A stretch of DNA of 26,652 bases, from contig NZ_DIAX01000060.1 of NCBI RefSeq assembly GCF_002414845.1, forward strand, positions 1 to 26,652, given 5' to 3'. Position 1 is the first letter of the stretch. Every line of letters starts with the position of its first letter. This DNA comes from Gordonia sp. UBA5067. GTDB taxonomy: Bacteria > Actinomycetota > Actinomycetes > Mycobacteriales > Mycobacteriaceae. Position numbers and translations under genes: made by a program. The notes below the pieces were generated by a model that searched no databases, was not told the DNA's origin, and saw nothing but the letters and a program-made list of their open reading frames with translations. Shown one piece after another: positions 1 to 7,265 of the stretch.

Positions 1-538
1 CGACGCCGGGCGCGACGGTCCGGGCGGCGGTCGGCGCCGGCCGGGCGGACGCCGCGCGGGTCCACTCGCCGCTCCGGCCGCCAGTCTTGCGGTGCAGTCC
101 GACCTCGGTCATGGTCGCCGCCGGGTCGACGGCCTTGACCATGTCGTGCAGCGTCAGGCCGGCCACGCTCACCGCGGTCAGCGCCTCCATCTCGACTCCG
201 GTCCGGCCGGTTGTGACGGCGGTCGCGGTGACGGTGATGCGGTCCGCGTCGATCGCGAACTCGACGTCGACCGAGTCGAGCGGCAGCGGATGGCACAGCG
301 GGATGAGGTCGGCGGTGCGCTTGGCGCCCATGATCGCCGCGATGCGCGCGACGGCCAGCACGTCACCTTTGCGATGACTGCCGGAGCCGATGAGCGCGAT
401 GACGTCGGCGGTCGTGCGGAAGACACCACCGGCGACGGCGGTGCGGGTGGTCACCGCTTTGCCGGAAACATCCACCATGTGTGCGGCGCCCGTCTCGTCG
501 AGATGGGTGAGTTCGCGACCTACGTCGTCAGCGGCCAT
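1..538 (-). CDS. moaC: MoaC, cyclic pyranopterin monophosphate synthase (3' end off the window, possibly fused)
   Basis: MoaC acts with MoaA in the first step of molybdenum cofactor synthesis, turning the GTP-derived intermediate into cyclic pyranopterin monophosphate in the cytoplasm. The protein starts [17 protein letters not shown] and shows MoaC hallmarks: the [10 protein letters not shown] segment near residue 95 and [12 protein letters not shown] near residue 145. The ATG at 538 lies inside the end of moeA, a 19-base overlap that suggests translational coupling. MoaC proteins are usually about 155-165 residues; this frame is still open after 179 residues and continues as an Ala/Pro/Arg-rich stretch. 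That fits either an unusual tail or the linker of a MoaC-MoaB/MogA fusion, as annotated in some actinobacteria, but the window ends before this can be decided. The MoaC identity is secure; the fusion is inference. Confidence 0.93.
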   Translation of the reverse strand, partial: MAADDVGRELTHLDETGAAHMVDVSGKAVTTRTAVAGGVFRTTADVIALIGSGSHRKGDVLAVARIAAIMGAKRTADLIPLCHPLPLDSVDVEFAIDADRITVTATAVTTGRTGVEMEALTAVSVAGLTLHDMVKAVDPAATMTEVGLHRKTGGRSGEWTRAASARPAPTAARTVAPGV

Positions 539-1704
539 ATCGGCACCTCCCGGTCTGGGGTGAGTTCGGTGATCGGGGCGGCGACCTCGACGAGGACGTC
601 GGCCGCCGCAGCAGAGGCGATGAGGTGACTGCTGGGCCCGCTGACGACGTCCACGACCGTCGAGTGGCCGACGCGGCGGCCACGGAGGAACTGTGTCTTG
701 CCCGGCACCGAGGCGACCGGCGCGGCAACCCGTCCGCGGAACGGGTACACCGGCACGGCGCGGAGCAGCGCCCGTAGTGCGGGACGGACGAACACCTCGA
801 AGGAGACCAGCACGCTGACCGGATTGCCCGGCAGGCAGATCACCGGGGTGCCGCCCCAGCGGGCCAGGCCCTGCGGGCCGCCCGGCTGAACGGCGACCGG
901 ACCGAACCAGGCCGAGTCCGTTCCCGACAGCAGTTCGCGAACCGGTTCGTGCTCGCCGGCCGAGACCCCGCCGGTGGTGAGAACGAGGTCCGCGTCGGCG
1001 CACGCGGCGTCGAGTGCGGCACCAAACCCGCCGTCGTCGCCGACGGTACCGACCGAGCACACGTCGCCGCCGTTGGCGCGCACGAGTGCGGCCAGCAGTG
1101 TCGAGTTGGATTCGTAGATCTGCCCGGGGCCCAGCGGGATTCCGGCGGCGACGAGCTCTGATCCGGTCGACAGCACGGCGATCCGCGGCCGCCGGTGAAC
1201 CGTCACCGAGGCTATTCCCGCCGCGGCGAGGGCCCCGAGATGGTGCGGGGCGAGCCGGGTGCCCGCATCGAGCAGGTGGGCGCCGGCGACGACATCGGAG
1301 CCTTGTCGACGGATGTATGAGCCCGGCCGTGGGGTGGTGGTGAAGACGACCGAAGACCGGGTCTCGCGCGATTCTTCGACGGGGATCACCGCATCGGCGC
1401 CCGGGGGCACCGGTGCTCCGGTCATGATCGCGGCGACGGTGCCGGGGGCCAGGGGTGCGGGATCGGTGCCGGCCGGAATGCGCGCTGCGACCGGCCATGG
1501 CTGCCCGGGCACGATCTCGGCGGCGCGCACCGCGAAGCCGTCCATCGCCGAGTTGTCGAACGCCGGTAGTGCCACCGGAGAGACGACGTCGTCGGCCAGG
1601 ACCAGGGCGTGCGCGTCGCGCACCGGTACCTGCTCGGTCGCCGCCGCCTCGGCCAGCAGTGCGGCGACGGCGCGACGGTGATCCTCGACGGGGCGACGCG
1701 GCAT
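520..1704 (-). CDS. moeA: MoeA, molybdopterin molybdotransferase
   Basis: MoeA inserts molybdate into adenylylated molybdopterin to make the active cofactor. The 394-residue length is normal. Motifs in order are [10 protein letters not shown] near residue 51, [16 protein letters not shown] near residue 97, STGSELV near residue 180, [15 protein letters not shown] near residue 243 and [16 protein letters not shown] near residue 291. All are canonical, so this is the housekeeping-type MoeA, unlike the divergent MoeA half of the fusion at 15689-17395. The ATG at 1704 is preceded after 7 bases by TAAACT on the minus strand, a good leaderless arrangement. It is divergent from moaA across only 45 bases and overlaps the moaC start by 19 bases, so moeA-moaC is one operon. 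Confidence 0.96.
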   Translation of the reverse strand: MPRRPVEDHRRAVAALLAEAAATEQVPVRDAHALVLADDVVSPVALPAFDNSAMDGFAVRAAEIVPGQPWPVAARIPAGTDPAPLAPGTVAAIMTGAPVPPGADAVIPVEESRETRSSVVFTTTPRPGSYIRRQGSDVVAGAHLLDAGTRLAPHHLGALAAAGIASVTVHRRPRIAVLSTGSELVAAGIPLGPGQIYESNSTLLAALVRANGGDVCSVGTVGDDGGFGAALDAACADADLVLTTGGVSAGEHEPVRELLSGTDSAWFGPVAVQPGGPQGLARWGGTPVICLPGNPVSVLVSFEVFVRPALRALLRAVPVYPFRGRVAAPVASVPGKTQFLRGRRVGHSTVVDVVSGPSSHLIASAAAADVLVEVAAPITELTPDREVPIWPLTT

Positions 1705-1711
1705 GTGCTCC

Positions 1712-1717
1712 AGTTTA
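1712..1717 (-). promoter_or_regulatory. Candidate -10 box of moeA (leaderless)
   Basis: On the minus strand the hexamer is TAAACT (TANNNT type), followed by 7 bases and then the moeA ATG. That spacing puts the transcription start at or next to the start codon, as is common in Mycobacteriales. No clear -35 box is visible. Start mapping would settle it. Confidence 0.5.
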
Positions 1718-1736
1718 GGGAACGCCCGTCACCGGG

Positions 1737-1742
1737 TAGCGT
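1737..1742 (+). promoter_or_regulatory. Candidate -10 box of moaA (leaderless)
   Basis: TAGCGT fits TANNNT and lies 7 bases before the GTG chosen as the moaA start at 1750. No Shine-Dalgarno sequence is seen, which agrees with a leaderless transcript. It sits in the 45-base divergent spacer shared with moeA. The same hexamer appears before narK. Confidence 0.45.
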
Positions 1743-1749
1743 GGCAGTC

Positions 1750-2763
1750 GTGACTGCGCCTGGAAATCCCGCGCAGCCGTCGCTCCTGGTGGACGGCTTG
1801 GGTCGGCGCGCGCGCGACTTGCGGATCTCGTTGTCCCAGGCCTGTACCTTGCGCTGCCACTACTGCATGCCGGCGGAGGGGCTGCCGCTCCTCGCACGCG
1901 AGGAGCTGCTCTCCGTCGCCGAGGTGGTCCGGCTGGTCGACGTCGCGGTGGGCCGATTGGGTATCGACGAGGTCCGCCTCACCGGCGGCGAGCCGCTCGT
2001 CCGCGGCGACCTCGAGCTCATCGTCGCCGGCATCGCGGCACGTCACCCGCGACTGCCGATTGCCTTGACCACCAACGGCATCGGGCTGGCGCGCCGAGCC
2101 GCGGGACTCGCCCACGCCGGGTTGACCCGGATCAACGTCTCGCTGGACACGATCGACCGTGCACTTTTCGCCCGCATCACCCGCCGCGATCGGCTCGACG
2201 ATGTGCTCGCCGGGATCGACGCGGCCGTCGCCGCCGGGCTGGCACCGGTGAAGATCAACGCCGTCGCGCTCCCCGAAACGCTGCACCGGGCACCGGAGTT
2301 GCTGAACTGGTGCCGGGACCGGGGGCTGGACCTGAGGTTTATCGAGGCGATGCCCCTCGACGCCGACCGCGAGTGGTCGCCGCAGACACTGGTGACCGCC
2401 GCCGATCTGCTCGACGAGTTGGGGATGACTATGACGTTGACCCCCGTCGGGCGAGACGACCCGAGCGCGCCGGCAGCACTATGGTCGGTGGACGGCGGCC
2501 CCTACCGGGTCGGCATCATCGCGTCGATGACGCGTTCGTTCTGCGGCGCCTGCGACCGCACCCGGATCACCGCCGAGGGCCGGGTCCGGCCGTGCCTCTT
2601 CTCCGACGACGAGATCGACCTCGCGGCGATCCTGCGCAGCGGCGGCACCGACGACGAGCTCGCCGGCGCCTGGCGCGAGATCACCTGGCGCAAGAGCGCC
2701 GGACACGCCGATATCAGCGAGGTGGTCGCACCCCGGCGCACCATGGGGGCGATCGGTGGTTAG
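1750..2763 (+). CDS. moaA: MoaA, GTP 3',8-cyclase (radical SAM)
   Basis: MoaA is the radical-SAM enzyme that starts molybdopterin synthesis from GTP. From the GTG at 1750 it has 337 residues. The N-terminal radical-SAM cluster is CTLRCHYC with C32, C36 and C39, followed by [10 protein letters not shown]. The C-terminal cluster that binds GTP is CGACDRTR with C265 and C268, plus C282 in VRPC. The protein ends in the family's Gly-Gly tail (GAIGG). The frame stays open upstream to 1609, but that part overlaps moeA and has no family similarity; the GTG at 1741 is an alternative start three codons earlier. The stop overlaps the moaD start by 8 bases, so translation is probably coupled. Confidence 0.95.
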   Translation: MTAPGNPAQPSLLVDGLGRRARDLRISLSQACTLRCHYCMPAEGLPLLAREELLSVAEVVRLVDVAVGRLGIDEVRLTGGEPLVRGDLELIVAGIAARHPRLPIALTTNGIGLARRAAGLAHAGLTRINVSLDTIDRALFARITRRDRLDDVLAGIDAAVAAGLAPVKINAVALPETLHRAPELLNWCRDRGLDLRFIEAMPLDADREWSPQTLVTAADLLDELGMTMTLTPVGRDDPSAPAALWSVDGGPYRVGIIASMTRSFCGACDRTRITAEGRVRPCLFSDDEIDLAAILRSGGTDDELAGAWREITWRKSAGHADISEVVAPRRTMGAIGG

Positions 2764-3007
2764 CACCACGGTGACGGTGACGTACTTCGCGGCACTGGTC
2801 GACGCCACCGGATGCCGCAGCGAGGACCTCGCGGTGCCCGACCGCACCGTCGCCGGGCTCCGCGCCGCGGTCGGTCAGCGGCACGGCCCCCGGGCGGCGG
2901 CGCTCGTCCGACTCTCGTCGGTGCTGACCGGCGACGAAGTGGTTCGCCACGAATCGGCGGCGATCGGCCCGGTCGTCGACCTACTACCCCCATTCGCCGG
3001 AGGATGA
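2756..3007 (+). CDS. moaD: MoaD, molybdopterin synthase sulfur carrier subunit
   Basis: MoaD is a ubiquitin-fold sulfur carrier. Its C-terminal glycine is thiocarboxylated and donates sulfur to precursor Z inside molybdopterin synthase with MoaE. The 83-residue length, the start [14 protein letters not shown] and the end LPPFAGG with terminal Gly-Gly are diagnostic. The GTG start at 2756 overlaps the end of moaA by 8 bases. The partner MoaE is not in this window, so the large subunit must be encoded elsewhere. The gene lies between moaA and modA in a tight plus-strand operon. Confidence 0.9.
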   Translation: MVSTTVTVTYFAALVDATGCRSEDLAVPDRTVAGLRAAVGQRHGPRAAALVRLSSVLTGDEVVRHESAAIGPVVDLLPPFAGG

Positions 3008-3014
3008 ATTGCCG

Positions 3015-3746
3015 ATGAAACACCTGTCCCTGGTCGCCCTGGCCGCCCTGGTCGTGGTCGCCCCCCTGGCGGGATGCGCGCGCGAGGACGCCTCGCCGCA
3101 ATCAATCCGGGTGCTGGCCGCCGCCTCGCTCGTCGACGTCCTCAAGCCGATGGTGGCCGCCTACCGGCAGGCGAATCCCGGTGCGAAGGTCCAAGTAGAC
3201 ACCGGAGCGTCGTCGGCGCTGGTACAGAAGCTGCGCTCCGGCGCCAAGGCCGACGTGCTCATCACCGCCGATGAGGCGACGATGAGCAAGGCGGTGGCCG
3301 GGGGAGTCGCGCGCGATCCGAGGGTGGTCGCGACGAACCGCTTGGTCATCGTCGTGCCGAAGGGCAATCCGGGCAAGGTGACCGATGTGCGGTTCTTCAC
3401 GGTGGCGGGTAACCGTTCGGTCGTCTGCGCGCGGGAGGTGCCGTGCGGCGCGGCGGCGGAAAAGGCCATCGCCGCGGTCGGCGGGACCCTGCACCCGATC
3501 AGCCGGGCAACCGATGTCCGCGCGGCGCTGGGGTCGGTCACCAGCGGCGAGGCCGACGCCGCACTGGTGTACGCGACCGATGCCGCATCGGCCGGCGATC
3601 GGGTGGAGACGATTGCGATTCCCGAGGCCCCGATCAACCGTTATCCGGCGTCTGCGCTGACCGATGCGGGGCGCGGCTTCGTCGATCTGCTCGCCGGACC
3701 GAACGGGCAGCGAATCTTCCGGGAGGCCGGGTTCGGCCTGCCGTGA
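3015..3746 (+). CDS. modA: ModA, molybdate-binding lipoprotein of the ABC importer
   Basis: This is the extracytoplasmic molybdate-binding protein. It starts with a lipoprotein signal peptide (hydrophobic residues 4-19, lipobox LAGC with Cys21), so it should be anchored to the outer face of the membrane. The mature part opens with IRVLAAASLVDVL, typical of ModA, followed by GASSALVQKL and, later, SGEADAALVYATDA. The length is about 243 residues. GGAGG at 2999-3003 serves either the ATG at 3015 (11-base spacing) or a TTG at 3009 (5-base spacing), so the start is uncertain by two codons. The stop overlaps the modB GTG by 4 bases (GTGA). Confidence 0.93.
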   Translation: MKHLSLVALAALVVVAPLAGCAREDASPQSIRVLAAASLVDVLKPMVAAYRQANPGAKVQVDTGASSALVQKLRSGAKADVLITADEATMSKAVAGGVARDPRVVATNRLVIVVPKGNPGKVTDVRFFTVAGNRSVVCAREVPCGAAAEKAIAAVGGTLHPISRATDVRAALGSVTSGEADAALVYATDAASAGDRVETIAIPEAPINRYPASALTDAGRGFVDLLAGPNGQRIFREAGFGLP

Positions 3747-4606
3747 CCGGCGGCCGATCAGCGCCACGCGACCAGGCGCGCCGCCCCGCCCCGGCGGTCT
3801 GCGTGGTCGGCCTGATCGGGCTGGCCGTCCTCCTCACCCCGTTGGTCGCGCTGGTCGCGACGGCCCCCTGGGATCAGATGTGGGGACTGCTCACCGCGCC
3901 GTCAGCACGGTCGGCGTTGCGCTTGTCCCTGGCGGCGGCCGCACTGGCGACGACAATCGCCACCGTGCTGGGGGTGCCTTTGGCGGCGCTGCTCGCCGGC
4001 GGTATCGCATCTGATCGGCTGCGGTCGGCGGTACGCCTGGCGGTCCTGGTGCCGATGGTCCTGCCGCCGGTCGTCGTCGGTGCCGGCCTGTTGGCGGCCT
4101 TCGGGCGCCGGGCGCCGATCGGATCGCTGCTGGACTCGTGGTTCGGCTGGACTCCGACCTACAGCTTCATCGCGGTGGTGATGGCCCAACTCGTCGTCGC
4201 CATGCCCTTCCTGGTCATCAGTGTGGAATCGTCGCTGCGCAGCCGCGACCTCGACACCGAGGAAGTTGCCCACACCCTCGGCGCCGGACGGTGGGCCACG
4301 TTCTGGCACGTGACCGTGCCCATGGTCCGGACTGGGATCGGGGCCGGCGCGCTGCTGTGCTTCGCACGCTGCCTGGGCGAGTTCGGCGCGACGGTGACCT
4401 TTGCCGGCAACGTCGAAGGGGTCACCCAGACGCTGCCGTTGGCCATCTACCTGGCGCTGGTGCGCGACGACCGGGCCGCGGTCGCCATGTCCGTGGGTCT
4501 GGTGCTGGTCTCGGTGGCCGTGCTCGTCGGGTTGCGCCGACGCTGGGTACCCGGTCTCTGGCCCCGGTCGGCACCGCGCCGCACAGCGTCGAATCCCGCG
4601 GCGTGA
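3743..4606 (+). CDS. modB: ModB, molybdate ABC transporter permease
   Basis: ModB is the membrane channel of the molybdate importer. The 287-residue protein has about six hydrophobic segments and the permease EAA loop EVAHTLGAGRWATFWHVTVP at about residues 174-193, where the ATPase docks. ECLGEFGATVTFAG-like and GVTQTLPLAIYLAL segments are typical of ModB. The GTG at 3743 overlaps the modA stop. The frame is open further upstream, but that part lies within modA and is not related to the family. No modC ATPase follows: the next gene is narK, 90 bases on, and the C-terminus (about 20 Arg/Pro-rich residues) carries no nucleotide-binding domain. Confidence 0.93.
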   Translation: MTGGRSAPRDQARRPAPAVCVVGLIGLAVLLTPLVALVATAPWDQMWGLLTAPSARSALRLSLAAAALATTIATVLGVPLAALLAGGIASDRLRSAVRLAVLVPMVLPPVVVGAGLLAAFGRRAPIGSLLDSWFGWTPTYSFIAVVMAQLVVAMPFLVISVESSLRSRDLDTEEVAHTLGAGRWATFWHVTVPMVRTGIGAGALLCFARCLGEFGATVTFAGNVEGVTQTLPLAIYLALVRDDRAAVAMSVGLVLVSVAVLVGLRRRWVPGLWPRSAPRRTASNPAA

Positions 4607-4645
4607 GGTTCTGGTTACGTCCGCGTGATCGGGGGTGCCGCAGTT

Positions 4646-4667
4646 CGCAACACACCATCCATAGCGT
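4646..4667 (+). promoter_or_regulatory. Candidate narK promoter/operator: CGCAACAC-N8-TAGCGT
   Basis: CGCAACAC at 4646-4653 is followed by 8 bases and TAGCGT, a TANNNT -10 candidate, at 4662-4667. The same 8-mer with the same 8-base spacing to a TANNNT hexamer occurs before nirB. The element starts about 40 bases after modB ends and lies about 30 bases before the narK GTG, so narK may have its own nitrate- or nitrogen-controlled promoter. A GTTAC at 4614-4618 resembles a GlnR half-site, but its partner site is poor. Confidence 0.4.
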
Positions 4668-4696
4668 CGGCCTCACCAATCTGCTTGGGAGGCACA

Positions 4697-6106
4697 GTGA
4701 GAACGCTACGACACAGCGATGACCCGATTCTGGGGGAGTGGGACCCGGAGAACGTCGAACAGTGGGACGACGGGGGAGCACGGATCGCGCGCCGGAACCT
4801 GATCTGGTCGGTTGCGGCCGAGCACGTCGGGTTCTCCGTCTGGTCGCTCTGGTCGGTGATGGTGCTGTTTATGCCGACCGGCGTGTACGGCCTGTCCACC
4901 GGGGACAAGTTCCTCATCGGGGCGACCGCGACGCTCGTCGGGGCGCTGCTGCGCTTCCCGTACACGATGGCGACCACCCGGTTCGGTGGGCGCAACTGGA
5001 CGGTCTTCTCCGCCTTCGTGCTGCTCATTCCGGTGAGCGCGACCATCTGGATCCTCGCCAACCCCGGGATGCCGCTGTGGGTGTATCTGGTGTGCGCCGC
5101 CCTCACCGGCCTGGGCGGTGGCAACTTCGCGTCGTCGATGACCAATATCAATGCGTTCTATCCGCAGCGACTTAAAGGCTGGGCGCTGGGCCTCAACGCC
5201 GGTGGCGGCAACCTCGGCGTTCCCGCGGTCCAGCTCATCGGCCTGCTGGCCGTCGCCTGGATCGGCGGCGCGGCCCCCTACTGGGTCTGTGCGGTCTACC
5301 TGGTGCTGCTGACCGCGGCCGGGATCGGGGCCGCCCTGAAGATGGACAACCTGACCATCTCCGGGGTCGACCTGTCGGCGATGAAACGCGCCGTGGCCAA
5401 CCGGAACACCTGGATCATCGCGGCGCTCTATATCGGCACTTTCGGGTCGTTCATCGGCTATTCCTTCGCGTTCGGCCAGGTACTCGCCGGCTATTTCCGC
5501 GATCACGGTGATGCCCCGGGGCAGGCGGCGCTACACGCTGCACAGATCGCGTTCATCGGTCCGCTCCTCGGTTCGATCAGTCGCGTGTACGGCGGCAAGC
5601 TCGCCGACCGCGTCGGCGGGAGCAGGGTGACGCTGTGGGTGTTCGTCGGGATGACGGCCGCGGCGACGGTGCTCATCGTCGGCGACGGATCGCTGGCGTT
5701 CTACGTCACCGGATTCATCTGTCTGTTCGTCCTGTCCGGGATGGGCAACGGCTCGGTGTACAAGATGATCCCGTCGGTCTTCGATGCCGCCGCGCAATCC
5801 AAGCGGTTCGCCACCACCGAGCAACGGGCCGACTATTCGCGGGCTCTCACCGGTGCGGTGATTGGCATCGCGGGCGCGGTCGGCGGTCTCGGCGGCGTCG
5901 GCATCAACCTGGTGTTGCGCCAGTCGTATCTGACCTCGGGCGCGGCGACATCGGCCTTCGTCGTCTTCGCCGTGTTCTACGTGCTCGCCGCAGTGACCAC
6001 CTGGGCGGTCTATCTGCGGGTTCCACGTAGCGCGGTCGAGTCGCCGGGCGCCGACGCCGGCTCACCGGTCGCCGGCTCGGCGAAAGTTTCTGAGAGACTG
6101 GGGTGA
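4697..6106 (+). CDS. narK: NarK-family nitrate/nitrite transporter (MFS)
   Basis: This major-facilitator transporter carries nitrate in, or exchanges nitrate and nitrite, across the cytoplasmic membrane. The protein has 469 residues and about 12 hydrophobic segments. The nitrate signature GLNAGGGNLGVPAVQ lies near residue 165, and a second glycine-rich signature, GAVGGLGGVGINLV, lies near residue 395. GGNFASSMTNINAFYP also matches the family. The GTG at 4697 has a strong GGGAGG at 4688-4692; the frame is open back to 4625 without support. Neighbours are modAB upstream and the HemD-like regulator downstream, whose start overlaps the stop. With the nitrate reductase and NirBD in the same window, an assimilatory uptake role is likely. 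Confidence 0.93.
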   Translation: MRTLRHSDDPILGEWDPENVEQWDDGGARIARRNLIWSVAAEHVGFSVWSLWSVMVLFMPTGVYGLSTGDKFLIGATATLVGALLRFPYTMATTRFGGRNWTVFSAFVLLIPVSATIWILANPGMPLWVYLVCAALTGLGGGNFASSMTNINAFYPQRLKGWALGLNAGGGNLGVPAVQLIGLLAVAWIGGAAPYWVCAVYLVLLTAAGIGAALKMDNLTISGVDLSAMKRAVANRNTWIIAALYIGTFGSFIGYSFAFGQVLAGYFRDHGDAPGQAALHAAQIAFIGPLLGSISRVYGGKLADRVGGSRVTLWVFVGMTAAATVLIVGDGSLAFYVTGFICLFVLSGMGNGSVYKMIPSVFDAAAQSKRFATTEQRADYSRALTGAVIGIAGAVGGLGGVGINLVLRQSYLTSGAATSAFVVFAVFYVLAAVTTWAVYLRVPRSAVESPGADAGSPVAGSAKVSERLG

Positions 6107-7242
6107 TGATCGCCGACGCGAGGACCAGACCGATCGGCCTGAGCGGGTTCACTATCGCGATCACCGCAGCCCGCCGGGCCGACGAGTTCGCCATGCTGTT
6201 GCAGCGCCGGGGTGCGCAAACCGTGAGCGCCCCGGCAATGGCCATCATCCCGCTCTCCGACGACGTCGCGCTGCGCGCGGCGACCGATGACATCCTCGCC
6301 ACCGTTCCGGACATTGTGATCGCGACGACCGGCATCGGCTTCCGCGGCTGGGCCGAGGCGGCCGAGGAATGGGGATTGGCGGCGCCGCTGATGGCCCGGC
6401 TCGCGACTACCCGCGTGATCTCGCGCGGGCCGAAGGCGACCGGGGCGCTGCGGGCCGCCGGACTGCGCGAAGAGTGGTCGCCGGCGTCGGAGTCAACGGT
6501 CGAGGTGCTGGCACATTTGCCCGGCGACCTGTCGGGAAAGCGGGTTGCGGTGCAGCTCCACGGCGCGACCGACGCCTGGGACCCCAACCCGGGATTTCTG
6601 GCCGAACTGCGTCGCCGGGGCGCGACAGTGATCGGCGTGCCGGTCTACCGCTGGACCGCCCCGGCCGATCAGGCCCGGTTCGACGCACTCCTGGGGGAGA
6701 TCGCGTCGGCCCGGGTGGATGCCGCGGCATTCACGTCGGCACCAGCGGTGGCGGCGATGCTCGAACGTGCCGACGAACTGGGCCGGCTCGACTCCCTGAT
6801 TGCCGCGCTGCGCGGTCCGGTGGTGCCGTATTGCGTCGGTCCGGTCACCGCCCGGCCATTCGAGGATGTGGGTGTGGCGAGCGTTGCCCCCGAGCGGATG
6901 CGGCTCGGTGCGCTGGCCCGATTGATCGGTGACGACCTGCCCGCGCGGCGGCCCGAGCTTTCCGTGACCGGGCATCGGGTGGGGGTGCGGGCCAACGCCA
7001 TCGCCGTCGACGGCGCCGTGCGCGACGTCTCGCCATCCGGGCTGTCATTGATGAAGGCGCTGGCGGCGAGCCCGGGTGAAGTCGTGTCGCGCGACGAGCT
7101 GCTCGGTGTCCTGCCGGCGGCCGGCGGCGATCCGCACGCCGTCGAGGTGGCAATCGGACGGTTGCGCTCGGCACTGGGGGTGCGCGAACTCATCGCCACC
7201 GTCGTCAAACGCGGCTACCGGATAGCGGTCGACCAGCACTGA
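6106..7242 (+). CDS. nnaR: HemD-like/winged-helix transcriptional regulator (NnaR/Rv0260c type)
   Basis: This 378-residue protein joins an N-terminal uroporphyrinogen-III synthase (HemD) fold, about residues 5-275, to a C-terminal OmpR/PhoB-type winged helix, about residues 285-375. The winged helix shows LSPSGLSLMKALAASPG-like and SRDELLGVLPAAGGD segments, then VEVAIGRLRSALG and VVKRGYRIAV, the usual recognition-helix and wing pattern. No receiver domain is present. Homologues with this architecture (NnaR of Streptomyces and mycobacteria) control nitrate/nitrite assimilation together with GlnR. The ATG at 6106 overlaps the narK stop by one base; a GTG at 6103 is an alternative. Whether the HemD part is an active enzyme or only a ligand sensor cannot be told from the sequence. 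Confidence 0.88.
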   Translation: MIADARTRPIGLSGFTIAITAARRADEFAMLLQRRGAQTVSAPAMAIIPLSDDVALRAATDDILATVPDIVIATTGIGFRGWAEAAEEWGLAAPLMARLATTRVISRGPKATGALRAAGLREEWSPASESTVEVLAHLPGDLSGKRVAVQLHGATDAWDPNPGFLAELRRRGATVIGVPVYRWTAPADQARFDALLGEIASARVDAAAFTSAPAVAAMLERADELGRLDSLIAALRGPVVPYCVGPVTARPFEDVGVASVAPERMRLGALARLIGDDLPARRPELSVTGHRVGVRANAIAVDGAVRDVSPSGLSLMKALAASPGEVVSRDELLGVLPAAGGDPHAVEVAIGRLRSALGVRELIATVVKRGYRIAVDQH

Positions 7243-7246
7243 CCGA

Positions 7247-7265
7247 CGGCGGCCTCACGCCGCCG
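7247..7265. terminator. GC hairpin between convergent nnaR and fdhF-like genes
   Basis: CGGCGGC at 7247-7253 pairs perfectly with GCCGCCG at 7259-7265 around a 5-base loop. It lies between the two stop codons and covers the stop of the minus-strand gene. There is no T-run, so termination would be of the actinobacterial T-less type. Because it is symmetric it could serve both genes. Confidence 0.5.

Noticed and set aside
1609..1749. Upstream extension of moaA
   Set aside because: It overlaps moeA and has no family similarity; the GTG at 1750 fits the MoaA N-terminus and a leaderless -10 box.
4614..4651. Classical GlnR box before narK
   Set aside because: GTTAC and GCAAC are present 33 bases apart, but the two inner half-sites do not match, so I do not list it as a GlnR box.
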